Positions 8,365 through 18,700 of a stretch of 64,000 nt of DNA are shown piece by piece; the first letter of the stretch is position 1, and each line of letters begins with the position of its first letter. This stretch comes from Nocardia jiangxiensis NBRC 101359. Lineage in GTDB: Bacteria; Actinomycetota; Actinomycetes; Mycobacteriales; Mycobacteriaceae. A program made the translations under genes and the position numbers. The notes under the pieces were generated by a model that worked only from the letters and a program-made list of their open reading frames with translations, was not told where the DNA came from and ran no database searches. The stretch covers positions 62,001 through 126,000 of the forward strand of contig NZ_BAGB01000172.1 of the NCBI RefSeq assembly GCF_000308615.1, in the 5' to 3' direction.

Positions 8365-9207
8365 ATGAGTGAGCCCGACTTCGTGCGTGTCCCGCCGGTG
8401 GAGGTCACCCCGTCCTCGGATTACGTCCAATCGCTGGCGCGTGGACTGGCGGTGATCCGGGCCTTCGACGCCGACCATCCCCGCCGCACCCTCAGCGAGG
8501 TCGCCAAACACACCGACCTCACCCGCGCCACCGCGCGCCGATTCCTGCTGACGCTCGCCGAACTCGGCTACGTCCGCACCGATGGATCGGTGTTCTGGCT
8601 GACCCCGCGCGTGCTCGAGCTCGGCTACAGCTACCTGTCCAGCCTCTCGCTACCCGAACTGGCCGGACCGCACCTCGAAGCCCTGGCGGAGCAGGTGCGC
8701 GAATCGTCGTCGGTGTCGATCCTGGACGACGGCGACGTCCTCTACGTCGCCCGAGTTCCGGTGCGGCGCATCATGACCGTCTCGATCAACATCGGCACCC
8801 GCTTCCCCGCGTACGCCACCTCGATGGGTCGTGTGCTGCTGGCCGGGCTGCCGCCGCACGAGCTCGACGCCTACCTCGACCAGGTGCACCTGAACATGCT
8901 CACCGAGCACACCGTGCTCACCGCGGAGCAACTTCGCGCCGAACTCGACCGGGTGCGCGAGGCCGGGTACAGCATCGTCGACCAGGAGCTCGAGGCCGGG
9001 CTCCGATCACTGGCCGCACCCATTCGCGACGAGTCCGGCGCGGTCATCGCCGCAGTGAACATCTCCACCCAATCCGCGCGCTACACCGCCGCGCAGATCG
9101 AGGCCGATCTGGTGCCCGCGGTGCGGGCCACCGCCGACGCGATCACCGCCGATCTGACCCGAACCCGATCCCAATCCCCAACGCACCCAGGACGTTCCCT
9201 TGTCTGA
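8365..9207 (+). CDS. pcaR: IclR-family regulator of the pca pathway
   Basis: The 280-residue IclR-type protein has an N-terminal winged helix (about residues 14-75: SLARGLAVIRAFDADHPRRT, then TRATARRFLLTLAELGYV) and a C-terminal effector domain with MGRVLLAGLPPHELDAYL. PcaR/PobR-type IclR regulators bind pathway intermediates and usually activate pca operons. It lies inside the operon, 70 bases after pcaL, and its last codons overlap pcaF, so it is probably co-transcribed with what it controls. Confidence 0.9.
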   Translation: MSEPDFVRVPPVEVTPSSDYVQSLARGLAVIRAFDADHPRRTLSEVAKHTDLTRATARRFLLTLAELGYVRTDGSVFWLTPRVLELGYSYLSSLSLPELAGPHLEALAEQVRESSSVSILDDGDVLYVARVPVRRIMTVSINIGTRFPAYATSMGRVLLAGLPPHELDAYLDQVHLNMLTEHTVLTAEQLRAELDRVREAGYSIVDQELEAGLRSLAAPIRDESGAVIAAVNISTQSARYTAAQIEADLVPAVRATADAITADLTRTRSQSPTHPGRSLV

Positions 9208-10411
9208 TGTAGTCATCTGCGAACCGTTGCGCACGCCCGTCGGCCGATTCGGCGGCGTATTCCGCGATATTCCGCCGGAGACGCTCGCCGCCACGGTCAT
9301 CACCGAAATCATCTCCCGCACCGGCATTTCCGGCACCGACGTGGACGATGTCATTCTCGGACAGGCCGGTCCGAACGGCGAGGCGCCCGCCATCGGCCGG
9401 GTCGCCGCGCTCGACGCGGGCCTGGGCATCGACGTCCCCGGCCAGCAGGTGGATCGGCGGTGCGGCTCCGGATTACAGGCGGTGATCACCGCGGTGGGCC
9501 AGGTGCAGTCCGGCGGTAGCGATCTCGTACTCGCCGGCGGCGTGGAGAGCATGAGCCGGACCGAGTTCTACACCACCGGTATCCGCTACGGCGTGCGCGG
9601 TGACGACGCCGGTCTGGTGGACCGGCTCGCCCGCGCCCGGATCACCGCGGGCGGGCACGACTTCCCCGTACCGGGCGGGATGATCGAGACCGCGGAGAAT
9701 CTGCGCGCCGAATTCGGCATCAGCCGCACCGATCAGGACGCACTGGCGGTCCAGTCCCATCAGCGCGCGGTGGCCGCGCAACGCGACGGCAGGTTCGCCG
9801 AGGAGATCGTCCCGGTCCCCGTCCCGCAGCGTCGCGCCGAACCGATCCTGGTCGACACCGACGAACATCCGCGCGCGGACACCGATCTTGCAGCGCTGGC
9901 CAAGCTGAAAGCCATTCGCGCACAGCTGGATCCGGAGTCCACGGTGACCGCGGGCAATGCCAGCGGGCAGAACGACGGCGCCGCGCTGTGCATCGTCGCG
10001 ACCGCCGAGAAGGCTCGCGCGCTCGGACTGAAACCGCTTGCGCGCCTGGTGAGCTGGTCCGCGGCCGGGGTGCCGCCGCGCACCATGGGTATCGGCCCGG
10101 TTCCCACCACCGAACGCGCCCTGAAGCGCGCCGGGCTGACGCTGAGCGATATGGGCGTCATCGAACTGAACGAGGCATTCGCCGCCCAGGCGCTCGCGGT
10201 CACCCGAACCTGGGGTCTGGCAGCCGATGACGCGCGACTCAACCCGAACGGTTCGGGCATCTCGCTCGGGCACCCCGTCGGCGCGACCGGCGCTCGCATC
10301 CTGACCACGCTGCTGCGCGAGATGCATCGCCGCGAAGCCCGGTACGGGCTCGAGACGATGTGCATCGGCGGCGGGCAGGGTCTGGCGGCGGTCTTCGAAC
10401 GTATCGGCTGA
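9200..10411 (+). CDS. pcaF: 3-oxoadipyl-CoA thiolase
   Basis: The 403-residue thiolase cleaves 3-oxoadipyl-CoA to succinyl-CoA and acetyl-CoA. The acylated cysteine is C88 (DRRCGSGLQ), the general base is H358 (GHPVGATG) and the second cysteine is C388 (MCIGGGQG). A TTG start at 9200 behind AGGACG gives the normal N-terminus (MSDVVICEPLRTPVGRFGG) and overlaps pcaR by 8 bases. The gene stops one base from the convergent dehydratase gene. An acetyl-CoA acetyltransferase role is possible in isolation; the operon supports PcaF. Confidence 0.92.
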   Translation: MSDVVICEPLRTPVGRFGGVFRDIPPETLAATVITEIISRTGISGTDVDDVILGQAGPNGEAPAIGRVAALDAGLGIDVPGQQVDRRCGSGLQAVITAVGQVQSGGSDLVLAGGVESMSRTEFYTTGIRYGVRGDDAGLVDRLARARITAGGHDFPVPGGMIETAENLRAEFGISRTDQDALAVQSHQRAVAAQRDGRFAEEIVPVPVPQRRAEPILVDTDEHPRADTDLAALAKLKAIRAQLDPESTVTAGNASGQNDGAALCIVATAEKARALGLKPLARLVSWSAAGVPPRTMGIGPVPTTERALKRAGLTLSDMGVIELNEAFAAQALAVTRTWGLAADDARLNPNGSGISLGHPVGATGARILTTLLREMHRREARYGLETMCIGGGQGLAAVFERIG

Positions 10412-10412
10412 C

Positions 10413-12308
10413 TCAGCAGCCTGCCCGCAGGTGTGCGGCCACCCGCACCGCGGAATTCAGCTCGCCCTGGCCGCGGTAGTCCCCGACGCGCTGGACGATC
10501 TCGAAGAACAGGTCCGCACCGACGGTCTCGGTGAACAGCTGAAAGTACTCCCCACCGCCGTCGGCATCGTAGAGGATGCCGAATTCACGCATCTGCCAAA
10601 GGATTTGGGGATCCAGGTCGAAGCGGGTGACCAGGTCGTCGTAGTAGTTCGCGGAGATCGCCGGACGGCGATGCCCGAGCGTGACGAGTTCGGCGGCGGT
10701 GGCGAAGATATCGGCGCAGGTGAACGCGACATGGCTGACACCGCCCCGGCGGATCGCGGTCGGGTGCTCCGGCCCGGCCGGGCAACCGGGCACCATGTTC
10801 AACGAGATGCGCAGCGGCGACGCGGATCCGGTGCCGGTCATGGTGAGCGACTGGCTGCGCAACTGCCCGACCGAGTCGGGAATGTCCACCCCCTCGTTCG
10901 GCTGCATACCGAACACCGACCGCAGCCGGAGCATGATGCCGTCCCAATCGTCGGGCCGCACCGCCAGGGCCACATGATCGACGCCGGTCAGCAGGGACGG
11001 CAGCGCGAGCGGCTGTGACTGCGGCTCGAATGCCTCCCGCCAGGCGGCCCGGCTCGCCGGTCCGCGCAGATCGATCGAAGTGGCCTCGGTCACCCGCAGC
11101 CGCACCACATCGGCGGCTGGGTCAGCGGATTCAATGACCGCACCGGGCAATTCGACCTCGTGCGCAGGCACCTCGAGGGCCAGCGCCCGCGCTTCCCAGG
11201 CATCCGGATCGGCGGAGCGGATGCCGATCTGCGAGAGCACCGGCAGCGGCGTCCCCGCCGCGGGCGCGGTCCACGCCGTGTCCGAGGTGGCGTCCACGGC
11301 GACGGTCAGCTCGCCGTGCCGCCACAGTTCCAGCTCGTGTTCGCGATGCCGCCCGGCGTATCCGAAACCGATACTGCCCAACATCGTGCGCAGTTGCGCG
11401 GCGCGGTCGGGACCGGCGGCGATGCGCAGCGACACGACCCCGTCGATATCGGGACGGGCGGGAGGCACGAAAAGTCCTGCGCTGCCCGGCATCCGGGTGG
11501 CGACCTGTTCCTGCAGATGTCGCAGCGAGCGGTGTGCGTCGGCGGCGGTGCGTCCGGTCGAGGACTGCCGGAACACGTCGTTGAAGATCTCCAGCGACCA
11601 GGGCCCGGCATAGCCGGTGGCGTGCACGTGCGCGCCGAATGCGGCCAGATCGAAGGTGCCCTGCCCGGGGAACTTGCGGTAGTGCCTGCTCCACTGCAGC
11701 ACATCCATCGCCATCGCCGGGGCGTCGGCGAGTTGCAGGAAGAAGATCTTCTCCCCCGGGATGTCGCGAATCCCCGCGGGATCGTCGCCGCGCGAGAGGA
11801 TGTGGAAGCTGTCCAGGCAGGTACCCAGCGCCGGATGATCCACCGCCGCAACGATATTCCAGGCATGCCGGTAGGTGTTCACATGCGCGCCCCAGGCCAG
11901 CGCCTCGTACGCGACGCGGATTCCGCGCCGGTGCGCACGTTCGGCGAGGCCGTGCAGCTGGGCGGCGAGACGGTCGTCGTCGCGCACCGCGCTCGGCAGC
12001 GGCGACGAGCAGACCAGGATGGTGTCGCAGCCGAGCTGTTCCATCAGGTCGAATTTGTGTTCCGCGCGAACGAGATTGCGCGCGTACTGGGCCTCGTCGG
12101 TCGAGTCGAGGTCCCGGAACGGCTGGTACAGGTCGATGCTCAGGCCCAGATCAGCGGCACGGGACGCCAGCGCGGCCGGGGTGAGCGCGGAGCCGATGAA
12201 ATCGGGTTCGAAGATCTCGAATCCGTCGAATCCGGCCGCGGCGATCGCGGTCAGCTTCTGCTCGAGCGTTCCGCTCAACGACACGGTGGCAATGCTGGTG
12301 CGGATCAT
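10413..12308 (-). CDS. qsuB: 3-dehydroshikimate dehydratase fused to HPPD-like domain
   Basis: The 631-residue product converts 3-dehydroshikimate to protocatechuate, feeding pcaHG. Residues 1 to about 275 form a TIM barrel of the xylose-isomerase/AP-endonuclease type (FDGFEIFEPDFIGS, CLDSFHILSRGDDP, LQLADAP, WSLEIFNDVF). From about residue 310 come two VOC modules resembling 4-hydroxyphenylpyruvate dioxygenase, with GVDHVALAV and a final EYFQLFTETVG. This architecture is known for QsuB of Corynebacterium and QuiC1 of Pseudomonas. The ATG at 12308 shares ATGA with the upstream dehydrogenase gene, so the two form an operon. Confidence 0.92.
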   Translation of the reverse strand: MIRTSIATVSLSGTLEQKLTAIAAAGFDGFEIFEPDFIGSALTPAALASRAADLGLSIDLYQPFRDLDSTDEAQYARNLVRAEHKFDLMEQLGCDTILVCSSPLPSAVRDDDRLAAQLHGLAERAHRRGIRVAYEALAWGAHVNTYRHAWNIVAAVDHPALGTCLDSFHILSRGDDPAGIRDIPGEKIFFLQLADAPAMAMDVLQWSRHYRKFPGQGTFDLAAFGAHVHATGYAGPWSLEIFNDVFRQSSTGRTAADAHRSLRHLQEQVATRMPGSAGLFVPPARPDIDGVVSLRIAAGPDRAAQLRTMLGSIGFGYAGRHREHELELWRHGELTVAVDATSDTAWTAPAAGTPLPVLSQIGIRSADPDAWEARALALEVPAHEVELPGAVIESADPAADVVRLRVTEATSIDLRGPASRAAWREAFEPQSQPLALPSLLTGVDHVALAVRPDDWDGIMLRLRSVFGMQPNEGVDIPDSVGQLRSQSLTMTGTGSASPLRISLNMVPGCPAGPEHPTAIRRGGVSHVAFTCADIFATAAELVTLGHRRPAISANYYDDLVTRFDLDPQILWQMREFGILYDADGGGEYFQLFTETVGADLFFEIVQRVGDYRGQGELNSAVRVAAHLRAGC

Positions 12309-13177
12309 TTCGCGGCCATCGCTTCCCGCGACAACAGCGCGTCCATGTGTGTGGCCATCCGGTCGGCGTCCGGCGCGATGCCGGTGAAGATCTCGAAGGC
12401 GTCGGCGGCCTGATACACCGCCATCCCCGCACCGGTCAGCGTGCGCGCCCCGGACGCGCGGGCCGTGCGCACCAGTTCGGTCTCGACCGGGCGGTACACC
12501 ACCTCGGCCACCCACAGATCCGCGCGCAGCAGTTCGGCGGGCAGTGCCATTCCCGGATGCTCGGCCATGCCCATCGGCGTCGCGTGCACCAGTCCGTCCG
12601 CATGCTCGAGCACCTGGGCGAGCCGATCGGGTGCGGCGACGGACAATCGGCGGTCCGGAAAGTGCGTGCCGAGCGTCTCGGCCAGTTCACCGGCCCGGCC
12701 GGGATCGGCGTCCACGAGAGTGAGCTCCCGCGCACCGCGGTCCAGCGTGGCGTAGCCGACCGCTGCACCCGCGCCGCCCGCACCCAGCTGCACCACCTGC
12801 TCGAACCGCGCGTCGGGCAGGCCCCGGTCCAGCGAGCGCCGGAATCCGGACCAGTCGGTGTTGTGCCCGATCGCCCGATCCCCTTCGAACAGCACGGTAT
12901 TCACCGCGCCGAGCCGCGCGGCCTCCGGCGACAGCTCGTCGAGCAGTTCGATGACGCGCTGTTTGCACGGGTGGGTGATGTTCAGGCCCCGGCATCCCGC
13001 ACCCCGCACACGTTCGAACAGCTCGGGCAGATCGTCGACGCCCAGCCCGAGCTCGGCCAGATCCAGGATCCGGTACTCGTAGTCCAGACCATGGTGAGCG
13101 CCCTCGGTCATATGCAGCGACGGCGTCAGCGATGCGCCGATTCCGGTTCCGATCAACCCACAGAGCAGCGAAGACAT
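12305..13177 (-). CDS. qsuD: Quinate/shikimate dehydrogenase (AroE family)
   Basis: The 290-residue AroE-family oxidoreductase has a catalytic domain with GASLTPSLH (S16, T18), NITHPCKQ (catalytic K72), N93 and D108 (HNTDWSG), then a Rossmann motif LGAGGAGAAVGYA. The Ser-x-Thr pair in the substrate loop is characteristic of catabolic quinate/shikimate dehydrogenases rather than biosynthetic AroE, which has Ser-x-Ser. Coupling to the dehydroshikimate dehydratase supports a degradative role. The ATG at 13177 follows GAAGGTGTGG. The cofactor (NAD or NADP) is not settled from sequence. Confidence 0.9.
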   Translation of the reverse strand: MSSLLCGLIGTGIGASLTPSLHMTEGAHHGLDYEYRILDLAELGLGVDDLPELFERVRGAGCRGLNITHPCKQRVIELLDELSPEAARLGAVNTVLFEGDRAIGHNTDWSGFRRSLDRGLPDARFEQVVQLGAGGAGAAVGYATLDRGARELTLVDADPGRAGELAETLGTHFPDRRLSVAAPDRLAQVLEHADGLVHATPMGMAEHPGMALPAELLRADLWVAEVVYRPVETELVRTARASGARTLTGAGMAVYQAADAFEIFTGIAPDADRMATHMDALLSREAMAAK

Positions 13178-13202
13178 CCACACCTTCTTATGTACGGAAT
13201 AG

Positions 13203-13211
13203 TTAGTTAAT
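13203..13211. promoter_or_regulatory. Putative TetR operator, first copy
   Basis: TTAGTTAAT lies in the 108-base divergent promoter between the dehydrogenase operon and the TetR gene. The same 9-mer occurs at 14043-14051 upstream of the transporter. Its presence at both target promoters suggests the binding site of the intervening TetR protein. Confidence 0.45.
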
Positions 13212-13285
13212 TGGAGCGTACTACGTCACGCCGGTTCGCGACAGTGCCGCGGCCGGACCGGGCCGACGCCGGATACAGTGACGGA

Positions 13286-13948
13286 ATGTCGCCGAACCGG
13301 ACGGAAACCGCGCCCGCACCGAAGCGGCGGCGCAACAAGGACCTCACCCGCGAGGACATCCTCGACATCGCCACCGCCGAATTCGCCGACAAGGGCTATT
13401 CCGGTGCGCGCGTGGACGATATCGCGCAGCGCACGCACACCACCAAGCGGATGATCTACTACTACTTCACCGACAAGGAAACGCTCTACCGTGCCGTCCT
13501 GGAGCGCTCGTACCGGCTGATCCGCGAGCTGGAACAGACGCTGGACATCACCGGACTCGAACCGATCGCCGCGATCCGCGCCCTGGCCGAACTCACCTTC
13601 GACCACCACGAGCAGCACCCGGAGTTCATCCGGATGGTGGCGAACGAGAACATGTTGCGCGGCGAGCACATCCAGCGCTCACCGGCGCTGGCCGGACTCG
13701 GCGCACCGGCGGTCGATCTGCTCACCCACATCCTGCGCCAGGGTCAGGACTCGGGCCTGTTCCGCACCGACGTCGACGCCCTCGACATCCACATGCTGAT
13801 CAGCAGCTACTGCGTGTTCCGAGTGGCCAACCGATACACCTTCCAGGCGCTGTTCGACCGCGACCTGACCGCACCCGACCTGCGCGAACACCTGCGCACC
13901 ATGCTCGGCGACGTCGTGGTCAGCTTCCTGCTGACCCGGCCCGACTGA
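13286..13948 (+). CDS. TetR-family regulator of the quinate/shikimate genes
   Basis: The 220-residue TetR-type protein has a helix-turn-helix at about residues 20-65 (DILDIATAEFADKGYSGARV, then TTKRMIYYYFTDKETLYRAV) and a ligand domain with a conserved HPEFIRMVANEN stretch. It lies between the aroE-like/dehydratase operon (divergent) and the ShiA-like transporter (downstream), the usual place for a local regulator. Quinate operons in Corynebacterium use a LysR regulator, so a TetR here is a different solution. The ATG at 13286 has only a weak ribosome site. Confidence 0.85.
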   Translation: MSPNRTETAPAPKRRRNKDLTREDILDIATAEFADKGYSGARVDDIAQRTHTTKRMIYYYFTDKETLYRAVLERSYRLIRELEQTLDITGLEPIAAIRALAELTFDHHEQHPEFIRMVANENMLRGEHIQRSPALAGLGAPAVDLLTHILRQGQDSGLFRTDVDALDIHMLISSYCVFRVANRYTFQALFDRDLTAPDLREHLRTMLGDVVVSFLLTRPD

Positions 13949-14042
13949 ACTCACCCCGCCGACGCCGCGAGCCCCATCGACCCGTCCCCTGTGGGGCTCG
14001 AACCGGTGAACAACCGACCCGCCTCTACCCGTTATGAACTAT

Positions 14043-14130
14043 TTAGTTAATACTATTGCAGAACCCGAGTGACGGTGGTTACAGTGCTTACGATCGCATG
14101 ACGAACATGTGTTTGCATTGCGAACACATG
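14043..14130. promoter_or_regulatory. Control region of the shikimate-type transporter
   Basis: The 390-base stretch 13949-14338 holds no gene. It contains TTAGTTAAT (14043-14051), the second copy of the putative TetR site. It also contains an inverted repeat CATGTGTT (14106-14113) / AACACATG (14123-14130) with a 9-base spacer. The sequence GCGAACAC within this repeat resembles the GTGAACAC and GCGAACAT elements of the pca divergent promoter, so dual control by TetR and PcaR is possible. The rest of the leader is a C/A-rich stretch without visible structure. Confidence 0.45.
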
Positions 14131-14338
14131 CGCCCACGCGGCACCCCGCAGAGTGCATGTGCGACAACCCCGGACCCGAACGGCCGGGCCGAGCAATACC
14201 CGGCCGGACACTGCCGAACATCGCACCGCCCACGCCGTACCGAGTCCGCACAGCACCGAGCCCCAGCAGCGCAGTGCACCGCACAGCGCAACAGCGCTAC
14301 ACAACCGAAGTGCAGCGCAGATAGATCAGGAGTCAGAT

Positions 14339-15682
14339 ATGTCCGCCAGCGTCGACGCGCACCGCCCAGCACCCACGCCGCCCGACACCCGGCGCGTCAC
14401 CCGGGCCGCGATCGCGAGTTTCCTTGGCAGCACGCTCGAGTACTACGACTTCTACATCTACGCCTCGGCGTCGGCGCTGGTCTTCGGCAAGGTGTTCTTC
14501 CCGGCGGCGAATCCGGCCACGGGCACGCTGCTGTCTCTGGCGACCTTCGGCGTCGCCTACATCGCCCGCCCGGTCGGCGCGGTGATCCTCGGACATTTCG
14601 GCGATCGCGTCGGTCGCAAGCGGATCATGCTGCTGACCGTGACCGCGATGGGATCGGCCACCTTCCTGATCGGCTGCCTGCCGTCCTATCGGACCGCCGG
14701 TGTGCTCGCGCCGATTCTGCTGGTGATATTGCGTGTGCTGCAAGGTATTTCCGCGGCCGGGGAGCAGAGCGGCGCCGGATCGCTGACCCTGGAACACGCA
14801 CCTGCGGGCCGCCGCGCCTTCTTCACCAGCTGGACGCTCACCGGCACGCAGGCCGGATTCATCCTCGCGACGATGGTGTTCCTGGTCGTCGCGGATCTGC
14901 CCGACCGGCAGCTGATCAGCTGGGGTTGGCGAATTCCGTTCTGGTGCAGCGTCGTCGTGGTGGTCCTGGCCTATGTCGTGCGCAGACGACTCGAGGAGCC
15001 CGAGGTGTTCCGGGCCGAGCAGCGTAGTGACGCGATCGCGAAATTTCCTGTCGCACAGTTGCTTCGGACCCAACCGGCCGATCTGCTGCGCGTCGTGCTG
15101 TGTTCGTTCATCGCGGTGGTCAGCACGGTGTTCGCGGTGTTCGGCCTGGCCTTCGCCACCGGACACGCGGTAGGGGTGTCCAAGACCACCATGCTGCTGG
15201 TCGCGGTGGCGGCCAACGTACTCGCGCTGATCATGCAGCCGTTGCTGGCGATACTGGCCGACCGGATCGGACGTCGCCCGGTGTTCATCAGCGGTGTGAT
15301 CGGTTGCGGCATCATGATTTTCGTCTACTTCACCGCGATCATGTCCGGTGACACCCTGCTGATCTACCTGGCCGCGCTGATTCTGATCGGTGTGTGCTAC
15401 AGCGCGCCGAATGCCGTGTGGCCCACGTTCTACGCCGAGATGTTCGCCACCCGCGTCCGCTTCTCCGGCATGGCGATCGGCACCCAGATCGGTTTCGCCC
15501 TGGCCGGATTCGCCCCGACGATCGCCTGGACGCTGGTCGGCAACAGCCGCACCCACTGGCTGCCGGTGGCGATACTGGTCGCGGTCGCCTGCGCCCTGTC
15601 CGCCGCAGCGGCGTTCACCGCCCGGGAGACCTACCGCACCCCGCTCACCGAACTCGGCACGCCGAGCGCTCGCGGCGAATAG
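14339..15682 (+). CDS. MHS-family MFS transporter (ShiA-like, aromatic or alicyclic acid uptake)
   Basis: This 447-residue, 12-helix permease belongs to the metabolite:proton symporter family. The signatures are ASFLGSTLEYYDFYIYA (helix 1), GHFGDRVGRKR (loop 2-3), VLQGISAAGEQSGA and the second-half repeat ADRIGRRPVF. Shikimate, proline/betaine, dicarboxylate and protocatechuate carriers share this family. Beside the dehydroshikimate dehydratase and quinate/shikimate dehydrogenase, uptake of shikimate, quinate or a related acid is the natural reading. A clear AGGAG precedes the ATG. Confidence 0.87.
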   Translation: MSASVDAHRPAPTPPDTRRVTRAAIASFLGSTLEYYDFYIYASASALVFGKVFFPAANPATGTLLSLATFGVAYIARPVGAVILGHFGDRVGRKRIMLLTVTAMGSATFLIGCLPSYRTAGVLAPILLVILRVLQGISAAGEQSGAGSLTLEHAPAGRRAFFTSWTLTGTQAGFILATMVFLVVADLPDRQLISWGWRIPFWCSVVVVVLAYVVRRRLEEPEVFRAEQRSDAIAKFPVAQLLRTQPADLLRVVLCSFIAVVSTVFAVFGLAFATGHAVGVSKTTMLLVAVAANVLALIMQPLLAILADRIGRRPVFISGVIGCGIMIFVYFTAIMSGDTLLIYLAALILIGVCYSAPNAVWPTFYAEMFATRVRFSGMAIGTQIGFALAGFAPTIAWTLVGNSRTHWLPVAILVAVACALSAAAAFTARETYRTPLTELGTPSARGE

Positions 15683-15779
15683 CCCGCAACGGGTCGAATT
15701 CACTTCTTCCACTGTGCGATGTGCCGTTCGGGATATCCTGGGTGAGCCTCTGGCAAACCGATATTCCTTGGTGAGGCTG

Positions 15780-18700
15780 ATGGGCTCGGACAGTGGAATG
15801 CAGAACAACGACCCGTTGACGACTCAGCGGGCGATCATTCCGAAGGTCGCCGATGAGTTGCGAGCGGCCGGATTCGACGACGCCGAAGAGATCGGACGGG
15901 GTGGGTTCGGCGTCGTGTACCGCTGCACCGAGATCAGCCTGGACCGCACCGTTGCCGTGAAGATCCTGACGACCGACTTCGACGAGATCGACCGGGCGCG
16001 GTTTCTTCGCGAGCAGCGGGCGATGGCCCAGCTCACAGCCCATCCGAACATCGTCGGTGTACTACAGGCCGGGGTGACCGAAGGCGGACTCCCCTATCTG
16101 GTGATGCCGTATCACTCCCACGGCTCGCTCGAGTCGCAGATCCGGCAACGCGGCGCGCTGCCGGTCGCGGCGGGGCTGCGGCTCGGGGTGAAGATCGCGC
16201 GCGCTGGAAACCGCGCATCGGGCGGGCATCGTGCATCGCGACGTGAAACCGGCGAACATCCTGTGGACCGATTACGGTGAGCCGGCCCTGGCCGATTTCG
16301 GTATCGCGCATATCGCGGGCGGTTTCCGGACGACCTCCGGCGCCGTCACCGGCTCCCCCGCCTACACCGCGCCCGAGGTGTTGTCCGGCGATCCGCCGAG
16401 TCCGGTATCCGATGTCTACGGCCTCGGCGCGACGCTGTTCACCGTGCTGTCGGGGTACGCCGCATTCGAACGGCACAGCGGCGAACAGGTGGTCGCCCAA
16501 TTCATCCGGATCACCGGTCAACCGGCGCCCGACCTGCGCGGGCACGGTATGCCGGAGGAGGTCGCCGCAGCGGTCGAGGCGGCCATGTCCGCCGACCCGC
16601 GCGACCGCCCGACGGCCGAGGCGTTCGGCGAGCGGCTTCGAGATATCCAGTCGCTGCACGGCATTGCGACCGATGCGATGGCCCTGCGGGCAGATCCACC
16701 GGCCGGGAATGCACTGTCGCCGCTGCCGTTCGCGGCGCGGCGGTCCGGACCGGTGGCTCGCCACGGCGACGAAGCGCTCCCGGTCGAGCTGACCAGTTTC
16801 ATCAACCGCCGCAGCGAACTGTCCGAGCTGAAGAACCTGCTGTCCGCATCGCGGCTGGTGACGCTGACCGGCACGGGCGGTGTCGGTAAGACGCGGCTGG
16901 CGTTGCGGGCGACTTCGAGTATGCGACGGGAATTCGCCGATGGAACCTGGCTCGTCGAGTTGGGTGAGCTGCGAGACGCCTCCCTCCTGATGAATGTGGT
17001 GGCGACTGGAACGCCCAACCGATGCAGGATGTCCTGCTCGGCTTCTTCGGCGAACGAAAGAGCCTGCTGATCCTGGACAACTGTGAACACGTCGTCGCGG
17101 CCGCGGCCGACCTGGCGACGACACTGTTGCGCGCCTGCCCCGAGTTGCGGATCGTGGCGACCAGCCGCGAGCCGCTGGACATCCGCGGCGAAGCCGTGCT
17201 GCGCGTGCCGCCGCTGACGGTCCCGGCCGAGGACCGGGAGGCATCGCTGCGCGGGCTACCCCGATACGATGCCGTGTCGTTGTTCGCCGAACGCGCCGCC
17301 GAGACCGTGCCGGGCTTCGAGATCACCGAATCGAACAAGGCCGACATAGCCGGGATCTGCGCCCGTCTCGAAGGGCTGCCACTGGCGATCGAACTCGCCG
17401 CGGCTCGACTGCGGGCGATGTCGCCGGCCCAGATTCTCGAGCGATTGACCGACCGCTACGCACTGCTCACCCGAAGCAGCCGGGATGCGCCCGTGCGGCA
17501 ACAGACCCTGCGGTGGAGCATCGACTGGAGTTACGAGCTGTGCACCGAGGCCGAACAGCTTCTCTGGCAACGACTCTCGGTATTCGCCGGTGGCTTCGAA
17601 CTCGACGCGGCCGAGCAGGTGTGTGGGCGCGACCCCGCCGCGCAGAGCACCCTCGACACGCTGAGTTCCCTGGTGGACAAGTCGATCGTGATCCGCGAGG
17701 AGACGAGCGGTGTCGTGCGATTCCGGCTGCTGGACACGCTTCGCGAATACGGCACGGACAGGTTGCGGCACGGCGGGCACTATCCACGCCTGCGAAGCGC
17801 CCACCGGGACTGGTACGCGCGGATGGCGTTCGACGCGGAAGCCGGGTGGCTCAGTGATCGGGAACTCGACTGGATCGAACGCATCGACCGAGAGCAGTCG
17901 AATCTCCGCGAGGCGCTCGAGTGGTGTCTGACCGATCGCGGCGAAGAGGCGGCCGATATCGGATTGCGCATGGTCAACGCGCTGATCCTGTATTGGCAGG
18001 CGCGGGGCCGCTACGACGAGTGTGGACGGTGGATCAGCCGCATGCTGAACCACCCCGGACCGCAGTCCCCGCCGGACCGGGTCGAAGCCCTGTTCTCCGC
18101 GAGTTCGATGGCCGCACTGCAGGGCGACCTCGACTCGGCAGCAACCCTGATCGCGCAGGCTCGAACGATCGGCGACCGGACATCGAACCCGATGTCCCGC
18201 GCCTTGGCCGATATGGGCGAGACGCTGTGTGCCCTGCTGCGAGGTGAGTTCACCGATGCCTGCCTGACATTGGAGTCGGCCGCCGAGGTATTCTCCTCGC
18301 TCGGCAAACGCCGTCTCCAGGTTTCCGCCGCGATCATTCGCGGACTCGCGTACCAGGCAAGCGGCGATTCCGAGCGAGCGATAGCGACACTGCGCGAGGT
18401 GATCGCCGTCACCGCGGCCTGCGAAGAAACGGTTCAGCAGTCGTACGCACTGCTGCTCATGGGCCAGGTCGCCTGGCAACGCGGCGACGCGGACCACTCG
18501 AGACGATCGCTTGAGCAGGCGCTGCGGCTCGACTCCAGAATGCACAGCCCGGTCACCGCTACCACTGGTATCGAATTCCTGGCCTGGATCGATGCCGGTC
18601 AGGGTCGCGCCGAGCGTGCGGCGACGCTGTTGGGAGCCGCCGAACACCTGGGCCGATCGGCGGGCATCGGTTGGATCAACACCCCCGAGATGGTGTCCTG

